Positions 35,882 to 46,539 of a DNA stretch of 64,000 bases are shown piece after piece. The stretch comes from Acanthornis magna (taxonomy: Eukaryota; Chordata; Aves; Passeriformes; Acanthizidae). The notes under the pieces were generated by a model, which did no database searches, was not told where the DNA came from, and saw only the letters and a list, made by a program, of their open reading frames with translations. The stretch spans positions 4,526,001 to 4,590,000 of the forward strand of contig JAWUZG010000001.1 of assembly GCA_036785705.1 (NCBI GenBank), given 5' to 3'. How positions within the stretch are numbered: the stretch's first letter is position 1; each line of letters opens with the position of its first letter. The position numbers were made by a program, and so were the translations under genes.

Positions 35882-35999
35882 AAGGAAAACAAAATAAAAT
35901 AAAGGAAAATAAAATAAAATAAAGGAAAATAAAATAAAATAAAATAAAATAAAGGAAAATAAAATTTAAAATGTAATAATAAAATAAAATATATAATAA
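35882..35999 (+). repeat. (AAAAT)n / (AAAGG)-interrupted pentamer array
   Basis: A nearly pure A/T array of AAAAT units with periodic AAAGGAAAAT interruptions every 15-25 bases. It lies about 100 bases left of a GC-rich island. It shows strong strand asymmetry, with almost no C or T runs on the plus strand. Confidence 0.92.
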
Positions 36000-36008
36000 G
36001 AAAAATCT

Positions 36009-36039
36009 AATCAGATCAGATCAGATCAAATCAAATCAA
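36009..36039 (+). repeat. (ATCAG/ATCAA)n pentamer repeat
   Basis: Six pentamers, ATCAG then ATCAA, directly after the AAAAT array. This looks like the decayed end of the same repeat block. Confidence 0.85.
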
Positions 36040-36109
36040 GCTCCTTTCTCCAAGTTGCCGTATCATCATCCGTAATGAGCTTTGCTCAAATACCGCAACT
36101 TTGTTGAGC

Positions 36110-36780
36110 AACAAATCGGCGCAGTCAGCGGCCGCGCTGGCCCCGCCCCGCCGCGCCCCTCCCTCCCCGCGCAGGCAGGGCCGGCGGCTCCGCACCCGCG
36201 CAGGTGCCGCGGGGCCGCTCCCCTCCCCTCCCCTCCCCTCCCCTCCCCTCCCCTCCCCTCCCCCTCCCTCCCAGCCGCGGGGGGGGCGGCGCGGGGCGGC
36301 GCGCGGGCAGCGCGGGGCGCGGAGGGCGCGCGGGGCGGGGGGGGGGCGGCGCAGCATGAGCGGGCGCCCCCCCGCGGCCGCCGGCGCAGCGCCCCCGCGC
36401 CATGGAGGGATTCCCCGCCCGCGGGTACGGCACCGGCGGCGCGGACAACCGGCCGCTCTTCGGGGAGACCTCGGCCAGGGTAAGGGACAGCGCTCCGCCA
36501 CGGCAGCGGCCACCGCGGCACCCCCTCCCCGAACGCAGCCCCCGCCAGAGGAACCGCGGCGGAGAAAATGCAGCACAAAGTCCCGTAGTGTCCCCCCCAC
36601 CCCGGCCCCATCCTCCCGGCGCGAATGCCCCCCCGGTAGTGAGCAGCCTCCTCCCGGCCGCCCCGGCAGCGGCAGCTCCCCAGCCCCTGCCCCCGGGCTC
36701 GGCACGGAGCGCCGCAGGCAGCCGAGCGGCCGGCCCGAGCGAGGAACCTGCCCGAAGCCTGCAAACAAATTAAAAACCCC
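36110..36780 (+). promoter_or_regulatory. CpG island and 5' flank of TMEM243
   Basis: Very high GC and dense CpG, starting sharply at about 36118 and covering the TMEM243 first exon and the start of intron 1. No TATA box is visible, which is usual for CpG-island promoters. The transcription start was not determined. Confidence 0.85.
36219..36272 (+). repeat. (CCCCT)n array in the TMEM243 promoter / 5' UTR region
   Basis: About nine CTCCC pentamers followed by a CCCCTCCCTCCC end. The minus strand is a (GGGGA)n run with G-quadruplex potential. It lies 130-180 bases upstream of the TMEM243 ATG. Confidence 0.93.
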
Positions 36781-39700
36781 TATGAAATAAGAAAGAATCC
36801 TCAGTCCCCCCGCCAAACAGCATCACAAATCGGAAAGGCTGCGCCTCAATGGAAAAATAGAAAAGGAGCCCCCCGAATTCCAAAAGAAGGAGAAGCTTCA
36901 AATTGGCGTAATTATAAAAAAAGCCCCTGAAATAAAACAAAAACAACCTCCTCCTGATTAGTGCCCCAAACCAAAATAATCCATCAAACTCACCCCAGAC
37001 ACTGTCCCAAATTTAAAAAAAACAAACCATATCCCCAGAACTAACCTCCCCAGCAAGACCCCCCCCTCAAATAAAAAAATCAGAAAACATCCCCCTCCCC
37101 CCCCCCCCCAGGGAAATCAACTTTCAAATAATCCCCCCCTCAAAACCCCGGTGGGGAGTTGGGGCTCAGAGTGCAGAGAGTCCCAGGGTCGGGGAGACCC
37201 TCGGAGCGGGGCTGGGAAAGGGTTCGGGCACGGGCAGGGGTCACACAGCCACTGTGTCCCATCAGGGTGTGCCCTGCAGCCCCCGAGCCAGGGCTCTGGG
37301 GCTGCAGCACCCCGGGCTGCCTCTCACCCACTTTGGGGGGTCTTTGCTAGGGATGGGGTTGGGGGGCTGCGTTTGGTGCCCTCCTGGCACTGATTTTTCT
37401 CCTGGGATGGAGGAGCCGCGGTGCTCCCCTGGGCTGACGTGTGGCAGCGCCGCTCCTCAGGTGTCAATCCCGTAAGCCGCTCAGCTCCCGGCGCTGCTCC
37501 GGGGGGCTGTGCTGGGGAGGGGGCTCCTGGGGCTGCCCGGCACCGCCATCCCTCGGGAATCACGATACCTGGCGGTGTCATATCGTCGATTTGTGACTTA
37601 GGGTCTGTCCCCTCTTTGGAGGGGTTACCCACACGCGTGTGTGTGTGTGTTCAGGGGGCACAGGCTGAAACTGCGTGAGATTATTCACAAGTGTATCAAA
37701 TGCATCACCGCCCTCCCTTCGAGTACTTGGAACTGCTGCTACAATGATAATGTTTAATGAAAACATAAAGTGATACCAGCCGCATTTTCAGGGGAAAATA
37801 GAATGATGACACATGGGAGGACAGGCAGGACCCCGAGAAAATGAACTGATGGGGACAAATATCTGATGGGGAGCACTGATGAGGAGCACTGGAGGCACGG
37901 GTGCCTTTGCCGGAGCAGTGCCCTGCACTTGGGTCCTGTTGGACAGTCCTTGGTCAGGGATTTTGGGAAGCTCCCAGCGATGGCCACTTCTGGGGATGCC
38001 ATCAGAGCTTGGTGGCAGTCCTGAAAGGCAACCCCCAAACTTACCAGCCAAGGTTAAGCTTCCGATCCCTGATGCCTGTCTTTTTCCACCTACACCTCTG
38101 CTCTCAAAGCATGGGGTGCTAATTTCAGTTCCTGGGCTCTAACGGGGATCCAGCGTCCCTGCCTATCTCCTGTGGCTTTTTTGGAGCCTGTCAGATGGGC
38201 CGAGCAGCAGCCAATGGTCCCTCGCTGCTGTACCCGTGTCCCACAGACAAGGGATCACTGTGCTGGCCCGGGGTCGTTTCCTCCCCGATTCACTGGGGTT
38301 GCTTAGAAACGGACGCTGGTGAGGTCCCGAGCTGGAAATGTTCCGTGTCAGAAATGGAGAAGCTAAACTTTGCCTTTAAATGGGAGCAGGTCTGCCGGGA
38401 GAAGTGTGTCTGCCCACGCCCCAGCTCTGCTTTTGGGTCTCTGCAGGTGATGGCTGATCCTGGCAAACCAGGACCCTCTGCTCAGGCTGGGGCCACAGGG
38501 AGGTGCAGGGACAGTGCTTGTGCCCCAGGAAGCCCTGCACCCAAAATTAGGAGTCTCACACCCTTGCCAGCAATTGGAAATGGATGTAGCGATGGGGATT
38601 CCCTCTTCTTGCCTTCTTGCGCTCTCCTGGTCTCCAGGCTGGTGACTCTGAGGGTAAAGCCACTCTGTGGGGACGGCAGAGCTGGGCAGCAGCATCAGCC
38701 TCCTTGCCTTGCCACGGTCCAGCTGCTCCTGCCACTCTTGCTCTCCCGTGCTGCCGAGCAGAGCCTGGGGCAAGATGGTACCCAAGAAGCTGCTGGTGGG
38801 CAGAGGGAGTGTAGCAACACGGTGCTGATGGATGCCAAGCGCTGTGGATTCAGCTGTGGTTTCCAGGGATGCAGCACTGGGGGGATGAGACAACGCAAAG
38901 GCACAGCTGCATGGTGACAAACAGGGGACAGAGTGCCACAGGCACAGCACTTGTTGGGAAAGAAGTTGAAAGTTGGGTTCCTCTGTGATAGGAGTATTTC
39001 CATATGAGTGGGTGGGAGTTAATTGCTGTGGGTTGGAAGCAGAAAGCAATAGAGAGACTGAGCAGCTCGTGATGAGAACGATGAGCCTTCGAGGACACAT
39101 CAGGAACGTCCCATGTCTTGCAGCGGGCGGGTGGCCAGCATGGCCCTGAGCACAGCTTGTATTGCCTGTGATTCCACAAGGTTGGGTCTGGCACTGCATT
39201 CAGGCATCTCCTATGGCTGCAATGGCCGCTGACCATCTGGACTGGCTGATGTAAGGCATAAAAATGGCCTTTCTGTCACTGCTGTGGAGATGGCACCAGG
39301 TACCCATGCTCCAGGGGACCAGCCTGTTCCCTTCTCCAGCCTGTTCCCTTCTCCTGGCCAAGCCTCTGCTGGGATCCCTGTGGGCTCAGCCCACATGCCG
39401 CTGACTTGGAGGATGCAAGGATGGAAGGTACCGAGCTGGAATGGGGCGAAGAGCAAAGCTGCCACCCTGTCAAAGCCTCTGAAGGGGGTGCAGTGGTGCA
39501 GATACAGTCTCAGTGCTGCCTCAGTTTCCCTGCTGCTCCAAGTAACCTTGACCCAGATCCCAAAGAATCCTGGATTGTGCCCTCCTGCTTTGCAAGGATT
39601 TGGCGCTTCCTGACCTTGTGTCCCTTTCCCAGAGGCAGATGGAGGGAGACCTCTGCACTGCAGAAGCTCCCTGGGAGAAGCCTGATGCCTCCAGCCCCTG

Positions 39701-42700
39701 CAACAACCTCCCCAGAGCGGGAGGAGAGGGCAGAAACCCTCCTGTTTCAAAATGCAGCTTGTGCAACAGTGAAACATGGGATTCATCTCCTGTCTGGCCA
39801 GCAGCTCACTACATCTTGGCAGCTCACTGGCTGAATGGGGACCCCCATGGAGGCAGTGCTGGGCTCTATCAGAAGTTGGCGTGTGTGTGCCAGTGCCCTG
39901 TGCTGCTCCAGGTGACCTCAAGCAGCTGCAGGCTCTGTTGTGGTGTGCCTGCTGGGGTTTTTTTTTGGTCTTTTTACTCTAGCAGCTATTACAATACATA
40001 GTGATGCTGGAGAAAAATCCTCCCTGAATCAGCTGTGCTGGTTGTGGGAGCTGGCTGTGCCAGCTGGGTGATGTGTAGGACACAAGGCTCATCACAGCCA
40101 GTTTCCATGTGCCCAGGATCCAGGAGTGTCTGCCCGGGCCGGGCTGTGCACTCGGACACGGCGCGGAGGTGAAAGGCTCCGTCATCCCCAATCCCTTTAG
40201 CCGTCTTGGCCTCTGCTTGAGTATTTTTAACCTTTTTGCTGTGCTAAGCTGCCTGGGGCTGAAGTGTCAGCGGGCACTGGGGAATACAGCCTCTCACCGC
40301 TTTGCCAAGCCCGGGATTTCAGGATCAGTGTCTCTAATCCCCAGATCCTGAAATACTTCTGCCGGCAGCGCATTTGGAAAATTTGAGCGACTGCAGGTTT
40401 AAGCACAGGGAAGGGGTGCCTTGACCGCAGGGACGGGATGCCACGTGCTCCACTGCTGGCATCCGTACCTGATCCAGCTGTCGCTGGCAAGTCCATCACT
40501 CAGCAGGTGAGATTAGAGGTCCCTGCGCTGGGGGATGCTCTCCCACACTGTGAAACAGTCAGAGAGAAATGCTCCGTGGTCACTGCTGAGTGTGACCCCC
40601 TTGTTTTCTCCTGCCAGTGCAGTCTTTGTCCTCGCACAGTTAGGAGAAGCAGTCATGCTGAGATTGTGGATGGGGACTGTGTCTCCAGCCCTCCGAGCTC
40701 TTTGCAGAGCTGCCTGTGACTGTGTGCTCGCCAGGTGAGCTCTGCAGGACGGTGACCCACTGCTGCTCTTTGGCATTCCTGCTCTCTCTGCTGTTGGAAA
40801 CACATCTCCTCATGGCACAAGGGATCCAGCTGCTCATCTCTTGCCACCCTGAATGAAGGAGCCGAGCCTGAATGCAAACTCTGGTCCCCCTCCATAACAT
40901 TGCCTGGGTGGGCTCATCCAGGTCTGCAGGGCAAGGGCAGAGCAAAACTGCTGTCCTCTCCTGGTACTGGAGTGGCTTTTGGGGGTAAGGACCCTTCCAT
41001 GTCCTGTCTAAATTAAAATTAGCTTCGAGTTCTTTTAGGTTAGGTGGAGGAGTCCAGTTGAGCTGTCACAATATGCTCACGTGAGGCATTTCAGACTTGC
41101 ATTTTGCCCTGCTGCTTCTCTTTGCCTGGAGTACTTTTGGTTCCATTTTTGGGGTCAGTGGTGGGTATCTCGTAGCTGGCTGCTGTTGTACCACCAACTC
41201 TGTGTGCAGAAACGCTGGTGAGAAGAGATTTGTGCCTGGCTCTGAGGGCCTTGCACAGGGGATGCTGGTGACAATTTCCTATGGAGGGGGGTCACTTCCC
41301 ACTGCTGCAGTCACCACTGTGCCCCCCTGGCTTGGGGCCTCTGAGCTACAGGAGCATCAATGGTTTTGTTGAACAAAGAGGAGCTGGGGACTAATGAAGA
41401 GCTTTCAGAGTCTGCTTGCTGTGACCCTTTCCCTTGGGGATGAACACAGCCAGGGCACAGCATCCACCTGTTCCTAAACCACCTGAACCCGAGCTCCACA
41501 AAGCCTTAGGTCAGGACTGGTGGTTTTCCACAAAAGCATGATTTCCTGCTTTCTGCCTCCTCCGCTCTCTACTTTCTCCTCATGCCCCACTCCTGCCATG
41601 TGTTACTTCATGACCTGGGACTTCTCCCCCTACAAATCCAAATTCTAGGAGGAAGAAGGGTGCAAGAGCAGGTGGAGGGAAGCCCATGTCGCCCTCCCTG
41701 CTGTTGGCTGTGATGTCTTGGGCAAAATGCTTTCATTGCTCAAACTCTTTTCTCACTTTCCCCGTACCTACTTAATGACTCTCAGTGCAATTAATTGAAG
41801 TTCATGGAGTTTTCTCTCTGCACATCTTTTCTGCTGTAGCTGTTCTTTTAGCCTTTGAGTTGTCAGCAGTCTGGGGTGTTACACCTGGCTGTATGCAGCC
41901 CAGTCTGACTGTGGTGATACATGTTTATACTCAGAGCAGCACCAGGGAGAAGGCAGTGTGCGGGCAGGGATTGGAATATTCTCCTTTTCCTTTGTTTTTT
42001 GACTCCAGAAGGTGCCATCAGTACAGGGTCTTGCCCTGGGTGCTCCTGTGAGCCCATGCTCACACAGCCCAGTGTCACAGCCAGTCCCTGCCCTGGTGCC
42101 ACTGGGATTGGGCTGCGATGCCAGCACTGAGGGATCTCTCTTCCCAGGTGCAAAAAGCTTGTCTCTTCCCAGCCAGTTGTTTTGTACTGATGGGGAGCAG
42201 CAGAAAGAAGTGTGGGGGGATATCTGTCCATCCAAGCAGAGCCACTGTGTGGCATCTTCAGATCTGCTGCTGTTAGGGCGGAACGTTTGGGGTGTGGGCA
42301 ATGCTTCACCTCCTTGCCAGCAGCCCACAAATTCCCACCTAAGACTCTATCAATCTATTAATTCCTAGGCAGTGAGGCTAAAAAAAAACTTTTTCTGACA
42401 ACCTCCATCTGTGCACTCCCACTTAAAAAAAAAAAATTCAAAATAATGTGCACAACTGTAATCGATTTGGATGTAGCGGAGAAGCCATTTGGGAATGAGC
42501 AAACCTTCTCCACAAGGCCCTGATCAGTACAACCTCCCAAGGGTCTGTGGAGGGAGGGAAACCTTCCTGAGTGGCAGAGCTGACCAGGGAGCCTCAATGC
42601 TGTGCTAGGGATAATGTGGATCCTGGCTGATGCTCCCAGTGTTGTTGGTTAATGGTCTGTTTAACATGGTTTGGGGGTTTTTTTGTTGGTTTTTTTTGGT

Positions 42701-44833
42701 ACACATAACACTCTTCTCTTTTCTTCAGGACAGAATCATCAATCTAGTTGTTGGTGGCTTAACAACCTTGCTGCTTGTAGTAAGTATCTCCCGTCCGACC
42801 CCATGTTGCACCTTTAGGTGATAGAGAAAACCAGAATTCCTCCCCAAAAAATGGATGGTGAAACTTCAATGACCTAACAGGCTGTAATTTAGGGCAGGTG
42901 GTCACTTTGGAACATACCTGTCTTTTGAAACTCTTTGACAACAGGAAAATACCTTTCTTCAAGCCATCTTTTAAGAGCTGCAATAAAATCTTTGAAGTTC
43001 TCTGGTAGATTGTCCATCCTGGCTGAACATGAGGCTGGGTGAGACAACAAAGCGTTTATGCCCCAAGAGAGCGTGTTTGCTTCCATTTCCTTCTATTTAT
43101 GATTTATTGTCCTCTATTTATGGCTTATACAAGTCTTTCAAAGTGTGTCCCTATGTGTTGAGCTGTGCTTTCCCCAAGCTTTAGACAAACCCAATGCTGT
43201 CACGACTGGAGCCCATCAGTGGTCCATGGAGGCATTGCTGGAGAGCTGAGGTGCAGGGACAGCCGAGGTGGCAGCTGGTGGCACACTTGGCTGAAGGGTT
43301 GCTCCTACATGGGCAGAGTGCACCCCCAGGCCTGATGGCTTCACAGGTGCTTGGAGGGTGGATTCTGGCAACGAGCCAGGGTGGCAAAGCTTTCATAATT
43401 TTTTTTTCCACCCCTCAGTGTGCAGTTAAAGTGATTTTCCTCCAGAATTTTCCTTCAGCTCCTCAGGGGGTGGGAGTCAGAGCAGGGAGGGGTGTGCGGA
43501 GCAGGATGCGAGCGCTGAGCTGCTCCAGCCCTCGGGCTGAGCCTCTTCTCATCGCAGCTCTGGCGAGAGCGAAGTCCTCATTTTTGTTTTCCTCCATACA
43601 GGTCACTCTAATCAGTGCTTTTGTCTTCCCGCAACTACCTCCAAAACCTGTGAATGTATTTTTTGCTTTCTGCATCTCCTTGTGTTGCATTTCTGCTGGC
43701 ATTCTTGTAAGTACCGCCACGTTTGCTGTGCTTTTGAGTCGATGGCTCTGAATAAAATCTGCTTTACGTGGTGCCGCCTTCTTTTTTACACTCTGCTAGA
43801 AAAGCTTTCCTGCCTCCATAACACAAGCTGACAATGAGGGAGTGGTAATGAGTTTTGTATTTACTGCAGAGTAAGTGTGTGAACCGAGCCAACTCCTGCA
43901 GCCCAGCTGTGGTGCAAGACTTGTCACCTCTGTCATGCTGCCACCCATGGCTGCCAGTGGAGACACAGAGTAGGAAACCAGGGAGCAGAGCAGTGAAATG
44001 GGAATGCAGAGATGGATTGTGCTGCAGAACACACTTAGAAGTGGGGCAAGCCAGGCACTTGCATTAGTCAGTGACCTTTCAAAGCCAGGGAATGAGCACA
44101 AGGGCAGGAAGCTACAGTAAGTGGAAGATGTTCCTTACTCAACAGCTACAGAATTCCATGGGAGCTGGTCCCAAGCACGGGCAGAGGGAATTGGCAGGTC
44201 TGAGTTCACAGAATCACAGTTTGGGTCAGAAGGGGCTGTCAAAATCATCTAGTCCCACACCCCTTCCATGGGCAGGGACATTGGTGGCTCCTTGCGCTGT
44301 AGCCTTTCATACTTTTTAGCAGTGTCCTTCCTCCAGCTGTGGCCTGCAACAGCCCTGACCCCTCACTGCTGGCTCCACTGGGAAGTTCTCTGCATTGCCC
44401 AGCCAGTCCCAGTTTCTGATTCTACAGCTGGTGGCCACAACTCTGCCCAGAATAGCCAGTGTTAGTGCAAAGCTGATGTTCGTCCTCATGAACCAGGGTG
44501 TAGCCAGCTTTGAGCATTAACACACCCCTAGATAAGCCACCCTCCCTCCCTCTCTCTCTTGTAGCAAAGCTGAGCAGACAGCGCCTGTCCTCAGGGAGAG
44601 TTTCACACGCAGACACACACTCAGTCTCTCTGGGCAGAGGAAGCTGGATTGTTTTACAGGAGGAAAAAAACCCAAAACCAGACCTACAAGTTGCCAGTTC
44701 AGTTACCACAGAAAGTTTCCTCAGATACCACAGAGAGTTTCCTCAGAAGTACCTGGCTTTTTAAAGTAATACAAACTCCTTTTCTCTTCTAGATCTACTG
44801 GTATCGACAGGGAGACCTGGAACCCAAATTTAG
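36356..44833 (+). other. Overlapping +1-frame open reading frame on the spliced TMEM243 message (106 codons), unproven
   Basis: An ATG at 36356-36358, with A at -3, opens a frame one base out of register with TMEM243, 46 bases before its start codon. Spliced with the TMEM243 exons (36479|42729, 42779|43602, 43706|44793), the frame has no stop until TAG at 44831-44833 and gives 106 codons. Exon 1 of this frame is Arg/Pro/Ala-rich. The rest is Cys-, Trp- and Ser-containing with no domain I know. Whether the transcript starts upstream of 36356, and whether this frame is translated, is unknown. It could act as an inhibitory upstream frame or be chance. Confidence 0.3.
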
Positions 44834-44915
44834 AAATCTAATTTACTACATACTGTTTTCTATTGTCATGTTATGCATATGTGCCAACCTGTACTTCCAT
44901 GAAGTGGGTAAATGA
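36402..44915 (+). CDS. TMEM243: TMEM243, complete four-exon coding sequence (118 aa)
   Basis: TMEM243 is a small multi-pass membrane protein of unclear function (older name MM-TRAG, linked to MDR1 co-expression; human C7orf23). Exons 36402-36479, 42729-42779, 43602-43706 and 44793-44915 join in phase 0 at GT-AG sites. The 118 residues equal the human length. The N-terminus carries the family block DNRPLFGETSA (residues 15-25). Hydrophobic segments lie at about 29-52, 60-82 and 94-113. The loop PQLPPKP (53-59) and YRQGDLEPKFR (82-92) are highly conserved. There is no signal peptide. The ATG at 36402 has G at -3 and +4. Intron 1 is 6.2 kb and moderately GC-rich, and contains several long but contentless open frames. 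DMTF1 converges from the right, the same neighbour as in human 7q21. Confidence 0.97.
44208..44310 (-). mobile_element. CR1 LINE, short 3' fragment in TMEM243 intron 3
   Basis: Antisense CR1 3' end: CACAGAATCACAGTTTGGGT, then GGGGCTGTCAAAATCATCTA and CCATGGGCAGGGACATTGG. Only about 100 bases are recognisable. Confidence 0.8.
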
Positions 44916-45239
44916 AGGACATTGGGAATACCCAGCAATGATGCTACTGTGTCAGACTGCTTCCAGCTCAGCTCTCAGCTCTATTTGAGACATTCAAGTG
45001 AGAACAATCAGCCTGAGAGGAAAGAAGTGGGTTGTGCAAGGATAAATCAGTACATGATTTTCATGTAAATGTATATGTAATGTCCCTCTTGTTGGGGAGA
45101 ATTATTGCCATAAGACGTGACATTCTGCTTTTTTTTGAAGAGCTACTGTTGCGCTTAATGAACATTCCAGTTGTACTGTTTCAGAATGGCACAAGCTTTT
45201 TCATTTTGGAAAAAACTGCACATTTTTTATTACTGTACA

Positions 45240-45245
45240 AATAAA
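45240..45245 (+). terminator. TMEM243 poly(A) signal, proximal (AATAAA)
   Basis: AATAAA 325 bases after the TMEM243 stop codon, preceded by a T-rich segment. Confidence 0.6.
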
Positions 45246-45276
45246 CTGCAGCATTGAAAGGATCTGTGGCAGTATA

Positions 45277-45282
45277 AATAAA
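45277..45282 (+). terminator. TMEM243 poly(A) signal, distal (AATAAA)
   Basis: A second AATAAA 37 bases after the first, with a likely cleavage zone around 45295-45305. This puts the end of the message essentially at the end of the converging DMTF1 message. Confidence 0.6.
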
Positions 45283-45314
45283 TGGCATCTTACAGTCAAG
45301 TAAGACAAATACTC

Positions 45315-45320
45315 TTTATT
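45315..45320 (-). terminator. DMTF1 poly(A) signal (AATAAA on the minus strand)
   Basis: TTTATT on the plus strand reads AATAAA on the minus strand, about 1.2 kb past the DMTF1 stop. Cleavage 15-25 bases on would fall near 45290-45300, overlapping the TMEM243 end. Confidence 0.6.
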
Positions 45321-46539
45321 TTGTTGAAACTGAATATACAATTATTTCTGTTCCCTAGGCAACCATTTAAAACTACAACTTATTTTTCACATTAACAAAA
45401 CCACAGACTGAAAAAGACCAACTCTTGATTATGAAGAGCTAATTACAGAAATAAATAAAATAATTTATACAAGTCTTTAGTTTCTATAGCTTTTTCTCTT
45501 GATTCCTAGCTAACAGGCTGCTGGTCAGCCTAGTGTCTGTTTAAAACGCTGTAGGAATTAATTGGCCTCCTTTGCCTCAGGGCCCTATGTCCAAACTCTC
45601 ACGGAGCTATTCCTCCCAGACTTTGCCACCTTCACACCACTCCCCATCTACTAACTTGCTGCAGGAATCACCTCTGGAGAGGTGACTGGTAGTGTCAGGT
45701 ACGACAGAGACAAATGTTCCAACCTACTCACAACAATCCCAAATTCCAAGCTTGTGGGGGAGGCCGGTGGGTCCCAGTAGCTTCCCTTTCTCATAGCCCT
45801 TCCCTTTTTATTCAGCTTGCTGTAGTGATGAGAGAAAAGAAAAAAAAAAAAACAACAAGAAAAGGTCTTCCACAAGCAATCTTTCAGAGCTCTGTCCATT
45901 GCCAGCAACGGACTCCTCAGGAACAAGCAGACCAGGCAAGTCCCATAAGCTTCTGCCTTCTTCTTATGCCACAGACATACTAATGAGTCAGATGAGATGA
46001 GAATACACACCACTGCTTCATGATGCTGCCCGTGCTCCCTGAAGTCTTTGATGGAGCTCATTCCTTCCTGAAATGTAACAGTCTCTTACTCCATGTATTA
46101 CAAGTCAGTAAGTGCAGAAATCCTCACCCATTCTTCATGAAACCTGTGCAAACTAATACTTGCTGTGGCACTAAGAGGCTACAGTCCACAATCCTTGACT
46201 TCTGTCCAGTTTCCCACGTGTGCAGCTCAGCACACCAGTAACAAGTCAGATCAGAACTGACTGGATGGATCCGAGCAGTGAGCACTGCAAAAGGGCTCTT
46301 CAGGACACTGAACGCCCCAGTGAGACGTGGCACCTCCAGGCCTTGGCTGGCTGCTCAGTCCCCCCTCCCAGGTGAGGGAAACAGCCTGAGCAGAGAAAGT
46401 GCACCGTAGTCATTTCACACTGGAAGTTTCTGTTCAAAGAGACAGACTGTGACTGCTTTCTTTGAAAATCTGGCACAGGGTTGTAACTAATTTCACAATG
46501 CAAACATGGTCAATAGAAAATGGACACCATTGCTGCTTC
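45321..46539 (-). other. DMTF1 3' untranslated region (probable)
   Basis: No other exon is seen between the DMTF1 stop codon and its poly(A) signal. Open frames on both strands are short and contentless. A 3' UTR of about 1.2 kb is inferred from the signal position. Confidence 0.65.

Larger units (their letters stand above)
23744..36100. other. 12-kb intergenic stretch between MEIG1 and TMEM243; no gene recognised
   Basis: Beyond the listed simple repeats and one CR1 copy I see no exon that matches a known family. OLAH, which follows MEIG1 in human, is not recognisable here. The longest uninterrupted frame is 153 codons at 28997-29458 (+). It has no signal peptide, no recognisable domain, and open antisense frames, so I do not call it a gene. 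An AATAAA near 24720 could serve MEIG1 but is about 1 kb past the stop. Composition shifts to very AT-rich after 34900. Confidence 0.55.

Noticed and set aside
36031..36816. Minus-strand frames of 261 and 232 codons across the TMEM243 CpG island
   Set aside because: They are Gly/Arg/Pro/Ala-rich shadows of extreme GC content, including the (CCCCT)n run. They start in unrelated repeat and have no domain.
45651..46061. 136-codon minus-strand frame beyond the DMTF1 stop
   Set aside because: It lies in the probable DMTF1 3' UTR, contains a low-complexity stretch from a poly(A/T) run and shows no domain.
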